Assembly (NCBI RefSeq): GCF_014643535.1
Contig: NZ_BMJQ01000012.1
Span: forward strand, 62,001 to 126,000
Source: Aliidongia dinghuensis
GTDB taxonomy: Bacteria > Pseudomonadota > Alphaproteobacteria > ATCC43930 > CGMCC-115725
Reading direction: 5' to 3'
Length of the DNA stretch: 64,000 bases
This document shows positions 8,579 through 17,307 of this stretch, in pieces. Made by a program: the position numbers and the translations under genes. Under the pieces are notes generated by a model. It was not told where the DNA came from. It saw nothing but the letters and a program-made list of their open reading frames with translations, and ran no database searches. Positions within the stretch are counted from its first letter, which is position 1, and each line of letters starts with the position of its first letter.

Positions 8579-9178
8579 GTGCGCCAGGCGACGGTCGAGC
8601 GGAATACCAAGGAGACCCGGATCAAGGCGACGGTGCGCCTGGACGGGACCGGCCAATACAAGGTTTCGACCGGTATCGGCTTCCTCGACCATATGCTGGA
8701 AAATTTCTCGCGCCATAGCCTGATCGACCTCGAACTCGAGGCGAAGGGCGACCTGCATATCGACTTCCATCACACGACCGAGGACAGCGGCATCACGATC
8801 GGCCAGGCCGTCAACCAGGCGCTGGGCGACCGGCGCGGCATCCGGCGCTATGCCGATGCGCTCATCCCGATGGACGAGACTTTGACGCGCGTGGCGCTCG
8901 ACCTTTCCAACCGGCCCTATCTGATCTGGAAGGTCAATTTCACCCGCGACAAGCTCGGCGAGATGGATACCGAGCTGTTCAAGGAATGGTTTCAGGCCTT
9001 CGCCCAGGCGGCCGGCGTGACGCTGCACGTCGAGAACCTCTACGGCGAGAACAACCATCATATCGTCGAGAGCTGCTTCAAGGCGTTGGCCCGCGCGCTC
9101 CGCGCCGCCATCGAGATCGATCCGCGCCAGGCCGAAGCCGTGCCCTCGACCAAGGGCACGCTCGGCGGCACGCTCTAA
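8579..9178 (+). CDS. hisB: imidazoleglycerol-phosphate dehydratase HisB
   Basis: A 199-aa enzyme that dehydrates imidazole glycerol phosphate to imidazole acetol phosphate in histidine synthesis. Metal-binding motifs are [15 protein letters not shown] and NNHHIVES. The GTG at 8579 follows GAGGGAG at 9 bases and gives the usual length; a TTG at 8522 would add 19 non-conserved residues and was not used. It opens the operon hisB-hisH-GNAT-hisA-hisF-hisE-hinT. The 233 bases between the divergent toxin start and this gene must hold its promoter, but I could not pick one confidently. Confidence 0.96.
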   Translation: MRQATVERNTKETRIKATVRLDGTGQYKVSTGIGFLDHMLENFSRHSLIDLELEAKGDLHIDFHHTTEDSGITIGQAVNQALGDRRGIRRYADALIPMDETLTRVALDLSNRPYLIWKVNFTRDKLGEMDTELFKEWFQAFAQAAGVTLHVENLYGENNHHIVESCFKALARALRAAIEIDPRQAEAVPSTKGTLGGTL

Positions 9179-9191
9179 GGCGGTCCTACCC

Positions 9192-9830
9192 ATGCAGCGC
9201 TGCGTCATCATCGACTACGGCTCGGGCAACCTGCGCTCGGCCGCCAAGGCGTTCGAGCGGGCGGCCGCGGAGGCCGGGCTCGACATCGCGATCGAGGTCT
9301 CGGCCGATGCCGCGGCCTTGGCCCACGCCGACCGTATCGTGCTGCCGGGCGTCGGCGCCTTCGCCGACTGCCGGCGCGGCCTCGACGCCGTCGAGGGCTT
9401 GGTGGACGCCCTCCAGCAGCGCGTCATCCGCGATGCGGTGCCATTCATCGGCATCTGCGTCGGCATGCAGCTCGTGGCCGAGCGCGGGCTCGAGTTCCAG
9501 ACGAGCCGCGGCCTCGGCTGGCTCGCCGGCGACGTGGTGGCGATCCCGCCGGCGCCGGGCCTCAAGATCCCGCACATGGGCTGGAACGATCTCCGCATCC
9601 TGGCCGACCATCCGGTGCTGGATGGTATCAAGACCGGCGATCACACCTATTTCGTCCACAGCTTCAAATTCGCCGCGGCGGCGTCCGACATCCTCGCGAC
9701 GGTTGAATATGGCGGCCCGGTTGCCGCGGTGGTCGGACGGGACAATATGGTGGGAACGCAGTTCCACCCCGAGAAGAGCCAGGCTGTCGGCCTGAAGCTC
9801 ATCGGCAATTTTCTGAAGTGGCGTCCCTGA
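9192..9830 (+). CDS. hisH: imidazole glycerol phosphate synthase subunit HisH
   Basis: A 212-aa class I glutamine amidotransferase that supplies ammonia to HisF. Nucleophile Cys89 lies in GICVGMQL; His192 and Glu194 lie in [10 protein letters not shown]. The oxyanion strand LPGVGAF is present. The gene starts 13 bases after hisB, and its TGA overlaps the next ATG (TGATG), so the acetyltransferase gene is coupled to it. Confidence 0.97.
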   Translation: MQRCVIIDYGSGNLRSAAKAFERAAAEAGLDIAIEVSADAAALAHADRIVLPGVGAFADCRRGLDAVEGLVDALQQRVIRDAVPFIGICVGMQLVAERGLEFQTSRGLGWLAGDVVAIPPAPGLKIPHMGWNDLRILADHPVLDGIKTGDHTYFVHSFKFAAAASDILATVEYGGPVAAVVGRDNMVGTQFHPEKSQAVGLKLIGNFLKWRP

Positions 9831-10429
9831 TGGCTGTCGCCCAGACTCATAAGCCCTCGATCTCGGTCGAGCGCCTCACCCGGTTCGACAAGACGGACCT
9901 GGCGGACCTTTGCGATGCAGCCGATGCCGCGATCGAGGCCGGCGGCGGCTTCGGCTGGGTCAAGCCGCCGCCGCGCCATGTCTTCGAATCCTACTGGAAG
10001 GGCGTGCTGCTGGTGCCGGAGCGGCACCTGTTCGTCGGCCGGCTCGACGGCACGATTGCGGCCTCGGCCCAGCTCGTGCGCCCGACCCGCAACAACGAGG
10101 CCCAGGCCTTCTCGGCCCAGCTGATGCACCATTTCGTCGCCCCCTGGGCGCGCGGTCATGGCTTGGCCAAGCTCGTGACACTCGCGGTCGAGCAGGCGGC
10201 GCGCGACCATGGCGTCAGCATGGTCAACCTCGACATCCGCGAGACGCAGATCGCCGCGATCCAGCTCTACGAGGGGCTGGGCTACACCCGCTGGGGCGTG
10301 CATCCGCACTATGCCAAGGTAGAAGGCCGGATGATCCGCGGCTTCTACTATTACAAGTTCCTGGACCCGGCGGCCGAGGCAGACACCTTGAGCGAAGCCG
10401 CCCTGACCAACCCTGGAGAAGCGCCGTGA
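9830..10429 (+). CDS. GNAT-family N-acetyltransferase inside the his operon
   Basis: 199 aa. The acetyl-CoA binding loop is RGHGLAKL, followed by the helix [11 protein letters not shown] and the strand [10 protein letters not shown]. The [16 protein letters not shown] segment is the typical C-terminal GNAT motif. It is coupled on both sides: its ATG overlaps the hisH stop and its stop overlaps the hisA GTG start (GTGA). No histidine-pathway step needs an acetyltransferase, so the substrate is unknown; protein, amine or antibiotic acetylation are all possible. A start 12 bases upstream was set aside because the overlap start is better. Confidence 0.88.
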   Translation: MAVAQTHKPSISVERLTRFDKTDLADLCDAADAAIEAGGGFGWVKPPPRHVFESYWKGVLLVPERHLFVGRLDGTIAASAQLVRPTRNNEAQAFSAQLMHHFVAPWARGHGLAKLVTLAVEQAARDHGVSMVNLDIRETQIAAIQLYEGLGYTRWGVHPHYAKVEGRMIRGFYYYKFLDPAAEADTLSEAALTNPGEAP

Positions 10430-11157
10430 TTCTGTACCCGGCGATCGATTTGAAGGATGGGCGCTGCGTCCGGCTGCTGCGCGGCGACATGGCCGCGGCG
10501 ACGGTGTTCGCGGCGGCGCCGGCCGACCAGGCGCGCCAGTTCGCCGATGCCGGCTTCGAATGGCTGCATCTGGTCGACCTGAACGGCGCCTTCGCCGGGC
10601 GTCCCGTCAATGGCGACGCGGTCGAGGCGATCCTGGCCGCGGTCTCCCTGCCGGTGCAGCTGGGCGGCGGCATCCGCGATCTCTCGACCATCGACTTCTG
10701 GCTCGACCGCGGTGTCAGGCGGGTGATCCTCGGCACGGCGGCTGTCACCGACCCGGACCTGGTCCGCACGGCCTGCCAGCGCCATCCGGGCTGCATCGTC
10801 GTCGGCATCGACGCGCGCGACGGCATGGTCGCGGTCGAGGGTTGGGCGCGGACGTCGGAGGTGCGCGCCCTCGACCTGGCGCTCCGCTTCGAGGACGCGG
10901 GCGTCGCAGCCATCGTCTATACCGACATCGACCGCGACGGCGCCTTGGGCGGCGTCAATGTCGAGGCGACGGCCGATCTCGCCTTCGCGCTCACCACGCC
11001 GGTGATCGCGTCCGGCGGCGTCGCCTCGCTCGCCGACCTGCGCAGCCTCAAGGCGGTCGAGAAGACCGGCGTCGAGGGCGTCATCTGCGGCCGCGCGCTC
11101 TATGACGGCCGGCTCGACCCGGCGGCGGCCTTGAAGCTGTTGGCGGAGCCCGTCTGA
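10426..11157 (+). CDS. hisA: ProFAR isomerase HisA
   Basis: A 243-aa (beta-alpha)8 barrel that opens the ring of ProFAR to PRFAR in histidine synthesis. The catalytic Asp in [13 protein letters not shown] (residue 8) and the mid-barrel Asp in [14 protein letters not shown] are present, with phosphate-binding loops GGGIRD and ASGGVASL. The start is GTG at 10426, four bases overlapping the preceding stop, with CTGGAGAAG upstream. The frame stays open far to the left through the GNAT gene, but that part has no HisA similarity. Confidence 0.97.
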   Translation: MILYPAIDLKDGRCVRLLRGDMAAATVFAAAPADQARQFADAGFEWLHLVDLNGAFAGRPVNGDAVEAILAAVSLPVQLGGGIRDLSTIDFWLDRGVRRVILGTAAVTDPDLVRTACQRHPGCIVVGIDARDGMVAVEGWARTSEVRALDLALRFEDAGVAAIVYTDIDRDGALGGVNVEATADLAFALTTPVIASGGVASLADLRSLKAVEKTGVEGVICGRALYDGRLDPAAALKLLAEPV

Positions 11158-11912
11158 TGCTGAAGATGCGGGTCATCCCCTGCCTCGACGTCAAGGACGG
11201 GCGGGTCGTCAAGGGCGTCAACTTCGTCGACCTGCGCGATGCCGGCGACCCGGTCGAGCAGGCGCGGATCTATGACGCGGCCGGCGCCGACGAGTTGTGC
11301 TTCCTCGACATCACGGCGAGCGCCGAGGAACGCGACACGCTCTACGACGTGGTCCGGCGCACGGCCGAGCAATGTTTCATGCCGCTCACCGTCGGCGGCG
11401 GCGTGCGCAAGGTCGAGGATATCCGCAAGCTGCTCCTGGCTGGCGCCGACAAGGTGTCGATCAACACGGCGGCGGTGGCGCGGCCGGAATTCGTGCGCGA
11501 GGCGGCCGAGAAGTTCGGCGCGCAATGCATCGTCGTCGCGGTCGACGCCAAGGCGACCGGGCCCGGCCAATGGGGCGTCTTCACCCATGGCGGCCGGCGC
11601 GAGACGGGGCTCGACGCGATCGAATGGGCGCGCCGCATGGCCGATTACGGCGCCGGCGAGATCCTGCTGACCTCCATGGATCGGGACGGCACCAAGTCTG
11701 GCTTCGACCTGGCCTTGACTCGCGCGGTCGCCGACGCGGTCACGGTGCCGGTCATCGCGTCCGGCGGCGTCGGCTCGCTCGACGACCTGGTCGACGGCAT
11801 CCGCGAGGGCCATGCGACGGCGGTGCTCGCCGCCTCGATCTTCCATTTCGGCACGCACACGATCGCCGAAGCCAAGGCGCGGCTCGCCGAAAGCGGGATC
11901 GCGGTGCGCTGA
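11157..11912 (+). CDS. hisF: imidazole glycerol phosphate synthase subunit HisF
   Basis: A 251-aa barrel cyclase that joins PRFAR with ammonia from HisH to give IGP and AICAR. Catalytic Asp11 lies in [13 protein letters not shown] and the second Asp in VVAVDAK. Phosphate loops [10 protein letters not shown] and ASGGVGSL are present. The ATG overlaps the hisA TGA by one base (TGATG). The length is normal. Confidence 0.98.
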   Translation: MLKMRVIPCLDVKDGRVVKGVNFVDLRDAGDPVEQARIYDAAGADELCFLDITASAEERDTLYDVVRRTAEQCFMPLTVGGGVRKVEDIRKLLLAGADKVSINTAAVARPEFVREAAEKFGAQCIVVAVDAKATGPGQWGVFTHGGRRETGLDAIEWARRMADYGAGEILLTSMDRDGTKSGFDLALTRAVADAVTVPVIASGGVGSLDDLVDGIREGHATAVLAASIFHFGTHTIAEAKARLAESGIAVR

Positions 11913-11925
11913 TGAGGGGGCGCTG

Positions 11926-12243
11926 ATGGGGCCGCTCGACAAGCTCTACGCCAAGGTCCAGGCCTCGCGCGGCGGCGATCCGACCCAATCCTATACCGCG
12001 AAGCTGTTTGAGCGCGGCCGGCCCAAGATTGCGCAGAAACTGGGCGAAGAGGCGGTCGAGGCCGTGATCGAGCTGATGCGCGGCGACAAGCAGGCACTCG
12101 TCGGCGAGAGCGCCGACCTGCTTTATCACCTGATGGTCTGCTGGGCCGAGGCCGGCATCACGCCGGACGAGGTCTGGGCCGAGCTCGCCCGGCGCGAAGG
12201 GGTGAGCGGCCTCGCGGAAAAGGCCTCGCGCCCGCCTTCCTGA
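11926..12243 (+). CDS. hisE: phosphoribosyl-ATP pyrophosphatase HisE
   Basis: A 105-aa all-alpha MazG-like enzyme that hydrolyses PR-ATP to PR-AMP. The metal-binding helices show KLGEEAVEAVIE and ESADLLYHLMVCW. The ATG at 11926 follows GAGGGGG and comes 13 bases after the hisF stop. A longer reading inside hisF was discarded. HisI is not in this window, so HisE is a separate protein here rather than fused. Confidence 0.95.
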   Translation: MGPLDKLYAKVQASRGGDPTQSYTAKLFERGRPKIAQKLGEEAVEAVIELMRGDKQALVGESADLLYHLMVCWAEAGITPDEVWAELARREGVSGLAEKASRPPS

Positions 12244-12287
12244 CGAAGCCCGCCTGAGACGATCTTAATAGCAAAAGGATCTTTGCC

Positions 12288-12653
12288 TTGTCCTATGATC
12301 CGTCGAACGTGTTTGCCCGCATCCTGCGCGGCGAGATCCCGTGCAAGAAGGTGTATGAGGACGCCCATGTGCTGGCGTTCCACGACATCAATCCGCAGAC
12401 GCCGACCCATATCCTGGTGATCCCCAAGGGCGCCTATGTGTCGTTCGACGATTTCTCGGCCAAGGCCTCGGCCGAGGAGATCGCCGCCTTCGTGCGGGCC
12501 GCGGGCCAGATCGCGCGCGACGCCGGGCTCGACCAGCCCGGCTATCGCGTGCTCTCGAACATGGGCCGTGACGGGCACCAGGAGGTGCCGCATTTCCACC
12601 TGCATATCTTCGGCGGCCGACCCCTGGGCCGCATGGTCCCCAAGGCCGAGTAG
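12288..12653 (+). CDS. hinT: HIT-family nucleotide-binding protein (HinT-like)
   Basis: 121 aa. The histidine triad HFHLHIFGG near the C-terminus and the N-terminal NVFARILRGEIPCKKVYED segment place it in the HinT branch, enzymes that hydrolyse purine nucleoside phosphoramidates. The start is TTG at 12288 with AAAGGA 8 bases upstream; no in-frame ATG fits. It follows hisE by 44 bases, an arrangement common in alphaproteobacteria. It ends one base before the stop of the convergent permease gene. Confidence 0.93.
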   Translation: MSYDPSNVFARILRGEIPCKKVYEDAHVLAFHDINPQTPTHILVIPKGAYVSFDDFSAKASAEEIAAFVRAAGQIARDAGLDQPGYRVLSNMGRDGHQEVPHFHLHIFGGRPLGRMVPKAE

Positions 12654-15131
12654 CTACTCGTAGCGCAGCGCCAGCACCGGCCGGCGCCGTGCCACCTGCA
12701 GCGCGTGATAGAGCGTGGTGCCGCTGGCGATCGCGAGCGCCACCGCGGCTGAGCCCAGGAACACGAGCGGGTTCAGGCTGATCCGATAGGCGAAACCGTC
12801 GAGCCAACGGGTCATGACGAGATAGGCGAGCGGCCAGGCAATCGCGTTCGCCAGCAGCACCGGCTTGGCGAACTCCCAGATCAACAGCTTCAGGATGTCC
12901 GTGGTCGAGGCACCCATGGCCTTGCGGATGCCGATCTCCTTGGTGCGCCGCTCGGCGGTGAAGGCGGCGAGGCCGAAGAGCCCAAGGCAGGCGATCAGCA
13001 CGGCGACGAGCGCGAAGCCGGCGAAGACCTGACCCTGGCGCGTCACGTCGCGATAGAGCTTCTCGATCCGGTCGTCGACGAATTGGCGCTGGATCGGCCG
13101 GGTCGTGACCATCTCCTGCCAGATCCGGTCGATCGCGGCCAGGGTCTCGGGCACGCGATCGCCGGTCAGCTTGATGTTGAGATAGTTGGACCAGTCGGGC
13201 TCGACCAGGAACACGCTCGGCCGGATCGGCGCCCGGATCGTCGAGAGCGGGAAGTCCGGCACGACGCCGACAATGCGGCGCGGCTGGGATCCGTTGTTGC
13301 CCTCGATATCCATGGCCAACTCCTGGCCGATCGCCTTCTCAGGCGAGGCGAAGCCGAACAGCTTGACCGCGGACATATTGAGGACGGCCGTGCCTTCGAC
13401 CCCGGCTTGCTCGGGCGTCGCATCGTCGCCATGGTCGCGGCCGAAGCTGCGGCCGGTGATCGGCTTGATGCCGTAGAGCTCGAAGAAGCCGAAGCCCTGC
13501 GTCACGCGTCCGGCGATGATCGCCCGTCCGGCCGGATCGCCATTCAGGTGCCAGGTGGTAGACGACATGGAATGGGCATCCGGGATGACCCAGGAGTCAG
13601 CGACTGCCTTGACCCCCGGCAGTGCGGCGAACCGGTCGCGCATGCGCCCGACCGTCGCCTGGTCATGGGAGAAGAGCCCGTCGGGGCTCGCCCGGCCGGG
13701 AATCCCGTCCAGCGACACGGCGACGATCAGGTTCTTGTCGAAATGGAGGCTGTCGCTGGTCGCGAATTCCGTCTGGCGATAGATGATGGCCGTCGCGATC
13801 AGGAGCGTGATCGAGATGGCGTATTGCAGCACGACCAAGACCTGACGCAGCGTGCCGGAACCCTGGGCGGCCGCGGCCCCTTTGAGCACGGTGGCTGGGC
13901 GGAAGCTCGACAGCACGAGCGCCGGGTAGAAGCCGGCGATGAGGCCGATCGCGATTGCCAGCAGCGGCAGGCCCACGAACAGCAGCGGGTCGCGCCAATA
14001 CGCGAAGGTGATGGTGCGGTCGAGGAAGCCGTTAAAGCCCGGCAGCGCCAGCTCGACCAGGGCCGCAGCCAGGACGAGGGCGGCCAGCGCGTAGGCCACC
14101 GATTCCCCCATGAACTGGCCGATCAACTGGCGGCGCGTGGCGCCGGCCGCCTTGCGCACGCCGACCTCGAGCGCCCGGCGCGTGGCGCGTGCCGTCACCA
14201 GATTGACGAAATTGATGCCGGCGACGACCAGCACCAGCACGCCCGTAGCCGAGATGGCATAGACGGTGGCGAGATCGCTCGAGTTGTTGTAGTCGCCAAG
14301 CTCGCGGCCGTGCAGGTGGATGGACGCGATCGGCTCCAGGAAGCCGCTGCGCGGCGGCGCTCCGGACTGGTCCTGGGGATAATGGGCATCAATGAAGGCC
14401 GGCAGCCGCGCGTCGACCGTGGCAATCGACGCCCCGGGCTTCAGGCGGACGTAAATGTTGCTGTCGGTATTGTATTCGCCGGGCAGCGGCGGCGGCAGCT
14501 TGTCGGCCTTGGCGAGCGTGCTCACCGGCACGAGGCTCGACAGGAAGGCCTGAAGACCGTGAAGCTGGGTGTTGGACGGCAGGTCCTCGAACACGGCGCC
14601 GACCCTGACCGTGATCGAGTGGTCGAGCTCCAAGGTCTGGCCCAGGCAATCCTCGGTGCCGAAATACTTGAGCGCCATCGCGCGCGACAACGCGATCGAA
14701 TCCGGCGTGGCGAGCGCGGTGTCAGGCGTGCCCTTGATCAGCTTGAAGCCCAGTACCTTGAAGAAGTTGGGGTCGGCCGACTGCATGGACTCGGTCGCTT
14801 CGATCTGGTCATGACGGACGCCGTACGTGCCGCCCATGACGCGCGTCACTTCGGCCAATTCCGGAAAACTCTCGCGCAGCAATGCTGCCAGCCCATGCGG
14901 CGTGCTGGCGAAGGTCATGGTCCGTCCATCCGTGTCGGTATCGACCGACTGCATGCGATAGACCTGCTCGTAGTCCGGCAGGAAGCGCTCGAACGTCACC
15001 TCGTCGCGCACATAGAGCCCGATCAGGATTGCGGTCGCGAGGCCCAGGGCCAGGCCGAACAGGTTGATCGCCGCATGCAGCTTGTTGCGGACCAGGTTGC
15101 CGAGGGCGGCCGAGAGATAATTGCCGAACAT
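12654..15131 (-). CDS. FtsX/MacB-type ABC transporter permease
   Basis: An 825-aa membrane protein with duplicated MacB_PCD plus FtsX units. A first transmembrane helix is near residues 20-45 (NLFGLALGLATAILIGLYV), followed by a periplasmic domain and a three-helix FtsX bundle around 285-430. A second periplasmic domain and a C-terminal FtsX bundle contain the coupling motif RRTKEIGIRKAMGAS. Family members export peptides, lipoproteins or antibiotics or act as mechanotransmitters. It forms an operon with the ATPase and adaptor upstream and lies next to a sigma-54 regulator pair. The substrate cannot be read from sequence. Confidence 0.92.
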   Translation of the reverse strand: MFGNYLSAALGNLVRNKLHAAINLFGLALGLATAILIGLYVRDEVTFERFLPDYEQVYRMQSVDTDTDGRTMTFASTPHGLAALLRESFPELAEVTRVMGGTYGVRHDQIEATESMQSADPNFFKVLGFKLIKGTPDTALATPDSIALSRAMALKYFGTEDCLGQTLELDHSITVRVGAVFEDLPSNTQLHGLQAFLSSLVPVSTLAKADKLPPPLPGEYNTDSNIYVRLKPGASIATVDARLPAFIDAHYPQDQSGAPPRSGFLEPIASIHLHGRELGDYNNSSDLATVYAISATGVLVLVVAGINFVNLVTARATRRALEVGVRKAAGATRRQLIGQFMGESVAYALAALVLAAALVELALPGFNGFLDRTITFAYWRDPLLFVGLPLLAIAIGLIAGFYPALVLSSFRPATVLKGAAAAQGSGTLRQVLVVLQYAISITLLIATAIIYRQTEFATSDSLHFDKNLIVAVSLDGIPGRASPDGLFSHDQATVGRMRDRFAALPGVKAVADSWVIPDAHSMSSTTWHLNGDPAGRAIIAGRVTQGFGFFELYGIKPITGRSFGRDHGDDATPEQAGVEGTAVLNMSAVKLFGFASPEKAIGQELAMDIEGNNGSQPRRIVGVVPDFPLSTIRAPIRPSVFLVEPDWSNYLNIKLTGDRVPETLAAIDRIWQEMVTTRPIQRQFVDDRIEKLYRDVTRQGQVFAGFALVAVLIACLGLFGLAAFTAERRTKEIGIRKAMGASTTDILKLLIWEFAKPVLLANAIAWPLAYLVMTRWLDGFAYRISLNPLVFLGSAAVALAIASGTTLYHALQVARRRPVLALRYE

Positions 15132-15165
15132 GGGGCCTCTCTGTGAGTCAGGCGGCTCTTGGGGG

Positions 15166-15846
15166 TCAGGCGGCGAGCAGTGTCGCGGCGACGATCTGGC
15201 CGTCGAGCATATGGACCTGGCGCTGGGCGTAGGCCGCGTGCGACGGCGAGTGGGTGACCATGACGACGGTCGTGCCGGCGGTGGCGACCTCGGTCAAGAG
15301 GCCCATGACCTGGTCGCCGTTCGCCGTGTCGAGATTGCCGGTCGGCTCGTCGGCCAGGATCAGCCTGGGCCGGCCGACGAGTGCGCGGGCGACGGCGACG
15401 CGCTGCTGCTGGCCGCCCGAGAGCTGTTTCGGCCGGTGGCTCGCCCGGTGCGCGACATTGACCCGCTCGAGCGCCTCGGCCACGCGCCGCTTGCGTTCGG
15501 CCGGTGCCACACCCTGATAGAGCAAGGCCAGCTCGACATTCTCGGCGACCGAGAGATCGTCGATCAGGTTGAAGCTCTGGAACACGAAGCCGATCGTCTG
15601 GCGCCGGAGCAGGGTCAGCTTGCGCTCGGGCCAGCGCGAGACCTCCTGATCGAGGAACCAGAATTCACCGCCTGATGGGCTGTCGAGCAGGCCCAGGATG
15701 TTGAGCAGGGTCGACTTGCCGCAGCCCGACGGGCCCATGATGGCCAGGAACTCGCCTTGACCGATCTCGAGCGAGATCTCCCGGAGCGCCAGCGTCTCAA
15801 TCTCGTCGGCGAGATAGGTCTTCGACAGTTGCGCGAGCTTCAGCAT
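15166..15846 (-). CDS. ABC transporter ATP-binding protein (MacB/LolD type)
   Basis: 226 aa. Walker [10 protein letters not shown] is at residues 39-47, signature [15 protein letters not shown], Walker [13 protein letters not shown], and the H-loop VMVTHSP. This is the usual stand-alone ATPase that pairs with FtsX-type permeases. It is separated by 34 bases from the permease start and 41 bases from the adaptor stop, so the three genes form one transcription unit. Confidence 0.95.
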   Translation of the reverse strand: MLKLAQLSKTYLADEIETLALREISLEIGQGEFLAIMGPSGCGKSTLLNILGLLDSPSGGEFWFLDQEVSRWPERKLTLLRRQTIGFVFQSFNLIDDLSVAENVELALLYQGVAPAERKRRVAEALERVNVAHRASHRPKQLSGGQQQRVAVARALVGRPRLILADEPTGNLDTANGDQVMGLLTEVATAGTTVVMVTHSPSHAAYAQRQVHMLDGQIVAATLLAA

Positions 15847-15887
15847 GGGCGATGGTCCTTGCGGGCGGAAGGGGCGGGAAAGGCGCG

Positions 15888-17189
15888 TCAGCGCGTGATG
15901 CGGATCTGGTCGATCCGGTCGAGATCGGCATAGTCGGACAGGATGATCTTGTCGCCGGGCTTGAGCCCACCCAGCACCTCGATCTCGGTGCCGTTGCGCC
16001 GGCCGGTGCTGATTGGCCGGCGTTGGGCCGTGGTCCCGTCGGCGTCGAGCACGAAGGCCCAGCGGCCGCCGGTCGTCTCCATGAATGGGCCGATCGGCAG
16101 GACCAGCGCCGGCTGGTCGTCGCCCAGCTGCAGGCTGCCCTGCAACGCCTCGCCCGGCCGGAGGTCCTGCGGCGCGGCGCCCTCGGCAAAACCCAGCCAG
16201 ATCTCGAACCGGCCGTTCTTCACCTGTGGGAACACCTTGGTGATGGTGAGCGGGATCTTGCGGCCGTTGCGGGTGAGTGAGACCGCCTGGCCGGCATGGA
16301 CGCGCGACAGATAGAACTCGTCGACCTCGGCCACGACCTTGAAGCCGGTCGGCCGGTCGATCCGGCCCAGGCGCTCGCCGCGCGCCTTCTGCTCGCCCAG
16401 CCGGACGTCGAGCGCCGTCAGCTGGCCTGCGACCGGCGCGCGCACGGTGAGCCCGTCCAGGAGCTTCTTCGCGATCGCCAGGTTGTCCGCGAGATGGGCC
16501 GCGATCTCGGTCGCCTGGCCCGCGACCTCGCCATAAAGCGCCGCGTCGCGTTTCTGGCCGTCGAGCGCCACGTCGCGGAGCCGCTTCTGGTAGTCGAGCT
16601 GGTCGGTCAGGTTGTCGAACGTCTCCTGCGCGGTGAAGCCGTGGGCGGTGAGCGGCGACTGGCGGCGGATCTGGCGCGAGAGGTTGGTGATGTTGTACTC
16701 GGCGTCGGCGACCGCATGAGCGTCGCTCGTGCGCGCTTGCTCGAACTGCAGCTGCACGTTCCGCTGGTTGTTGATCTGCTCGATGATCTGCGTCTCGCGC
16801 GCGATCGTCTCGAGCTGCAGGTCGGTGTTGCTGAGCCGCACGAGTGGCTGGCCGGCCGTCACGGTCTCGCCGGCCTCGACCAGGATCTCCTCCACGCGGC
16901 CCGCCTCCGTCGTGTCGAGCACGACCGAATCGAGCGCCGCCACCTCGCCGCGCACCGGGATCGCGTCATGGAACACACCCTGGGTCACGGTGCCGATCGT
17001 GAGCTTCTCGCGATCGAGCCGGAGGCTGCGCGTGCCCTGACCCAGCAGAAATACGGCGCCGCCGCCTGCCAGCAGCAGGACGACGGTGCCCGCCAGGAGC
17101 CGGTTGCTGGGCCAGCGGCGGTGCGGCCGCCGGCGGTCCATCCCGGAGACGACATCGGCGGCGGCAAGGGGCGTATCGGCATGTTTCAT
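15888..17189 (-). CDS. HlyD/MacA-type periplasmic adaptor of the ABC exporter
   Basis: About 433 aa. An N-terminal transmembrane anchor (LLAGTVVLLLAGGGAVFLLG) is followed by a split biotinyl-lipoyl domain (VRGEVAALDSVVLDTTEAG and VRAPVAGQLTALDVRLGEQ), a coiled-coil hairpin between them, and beta-barrel and membrane-proximal domains. Such adaptors link the permease to an outer-membrane channel; no TolC-like gene is present nearby. The start is unsure: a GTG at 17213 lies within the candidate sigma-54 promoter, so ATG 17189 (nearly leaderless) or ATG 17141 (about 50-base leader) are better. I list 17189. Confidence 0.9.
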   Translation of the reverse strand: MKHADTPLAAADVVSGMDRRRPHRRWPSNRLLAGTVVLLLAGGGAVFLLGQGTRSLRLDREKLTIGTVTQGVFHDAIPVRGEVAALDSVVLDTTEAGRVEEILVEAGETVTAGQPLVRLSNTDLQLETIARETQIIEQINNQRNVQLQFEQARTSDAHAVADAEYNITNLSRQIRRQSPLTAHGFTAQETFDNLTDQLDYQKRLRDVALDGQKRDAALYGEVAGQATEIAAHLADNLAIAKKLLDGLTVRAPVAGQLTALDVRLGEQKARGERLGRIDRPTGFKVVAEVDEFYLSRVHAGQAVSLTRNGRKIPLTITKVFPQVKNGRFEIWLGFAEGAAPQDLRPGEALQGSLQLGDDQPALVLPIGPFMETTGGRWAFVLDADGTTAQRRPISTGRRNGTEIEVLGGLKPGDKIILSDYADLDRIDQIRITR

Positions 17190-17201
17190 GCGAGGGTGAG
17201 C

Positions 17202-17217
17202 AGCAAGGCTCACGCCA
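17202..17217 (-). promoter_or_regulatory. candidate sigma-54 (-24/-12) promoter of the exporter operon
   Basis: Read on the minus strand it is TGGCGTGAGCCTTGCT, against the consensus TGGCACG-N4-TTGCW. The invariant GG (17216-17215) and GC (17204-17203) are exactly 10 bases apart. A sigma-54 activator gene starts about 90 bases away in the opposite direction. Transcription would begin near 17191. Confidence 0.7.
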
Positions 17218-17307
17218 AAAGGTAGAATCTTTGAATCTCAATGACTTGATCGTTTGACGCTATGGCAGGGTTGTGCGAATACGGACAGAGAGTGTACGGA
17301 ATCGGAC

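Noticed and set aside
9910-10425. Possible N-terminal extension fusing 172 codons to HisA
   Set aside because: The extra part is the acetyltransferase gene in another frame; HisA starts normally at GTG 10426.
13083-15146. Plus-strand frame of 687 codons opposite the permease gene
   Set aside because: Antisense shadow; the minus-strand frame has clear FtsX motifs and membrane segments.
17261-17276. A plus-strand sigma-54 promoter (TGGCAGGGTTGTGC) for the response regulator gene
   Set aside because: GG and GC are only 9 bases apart; sigma-54 promoters need 10.
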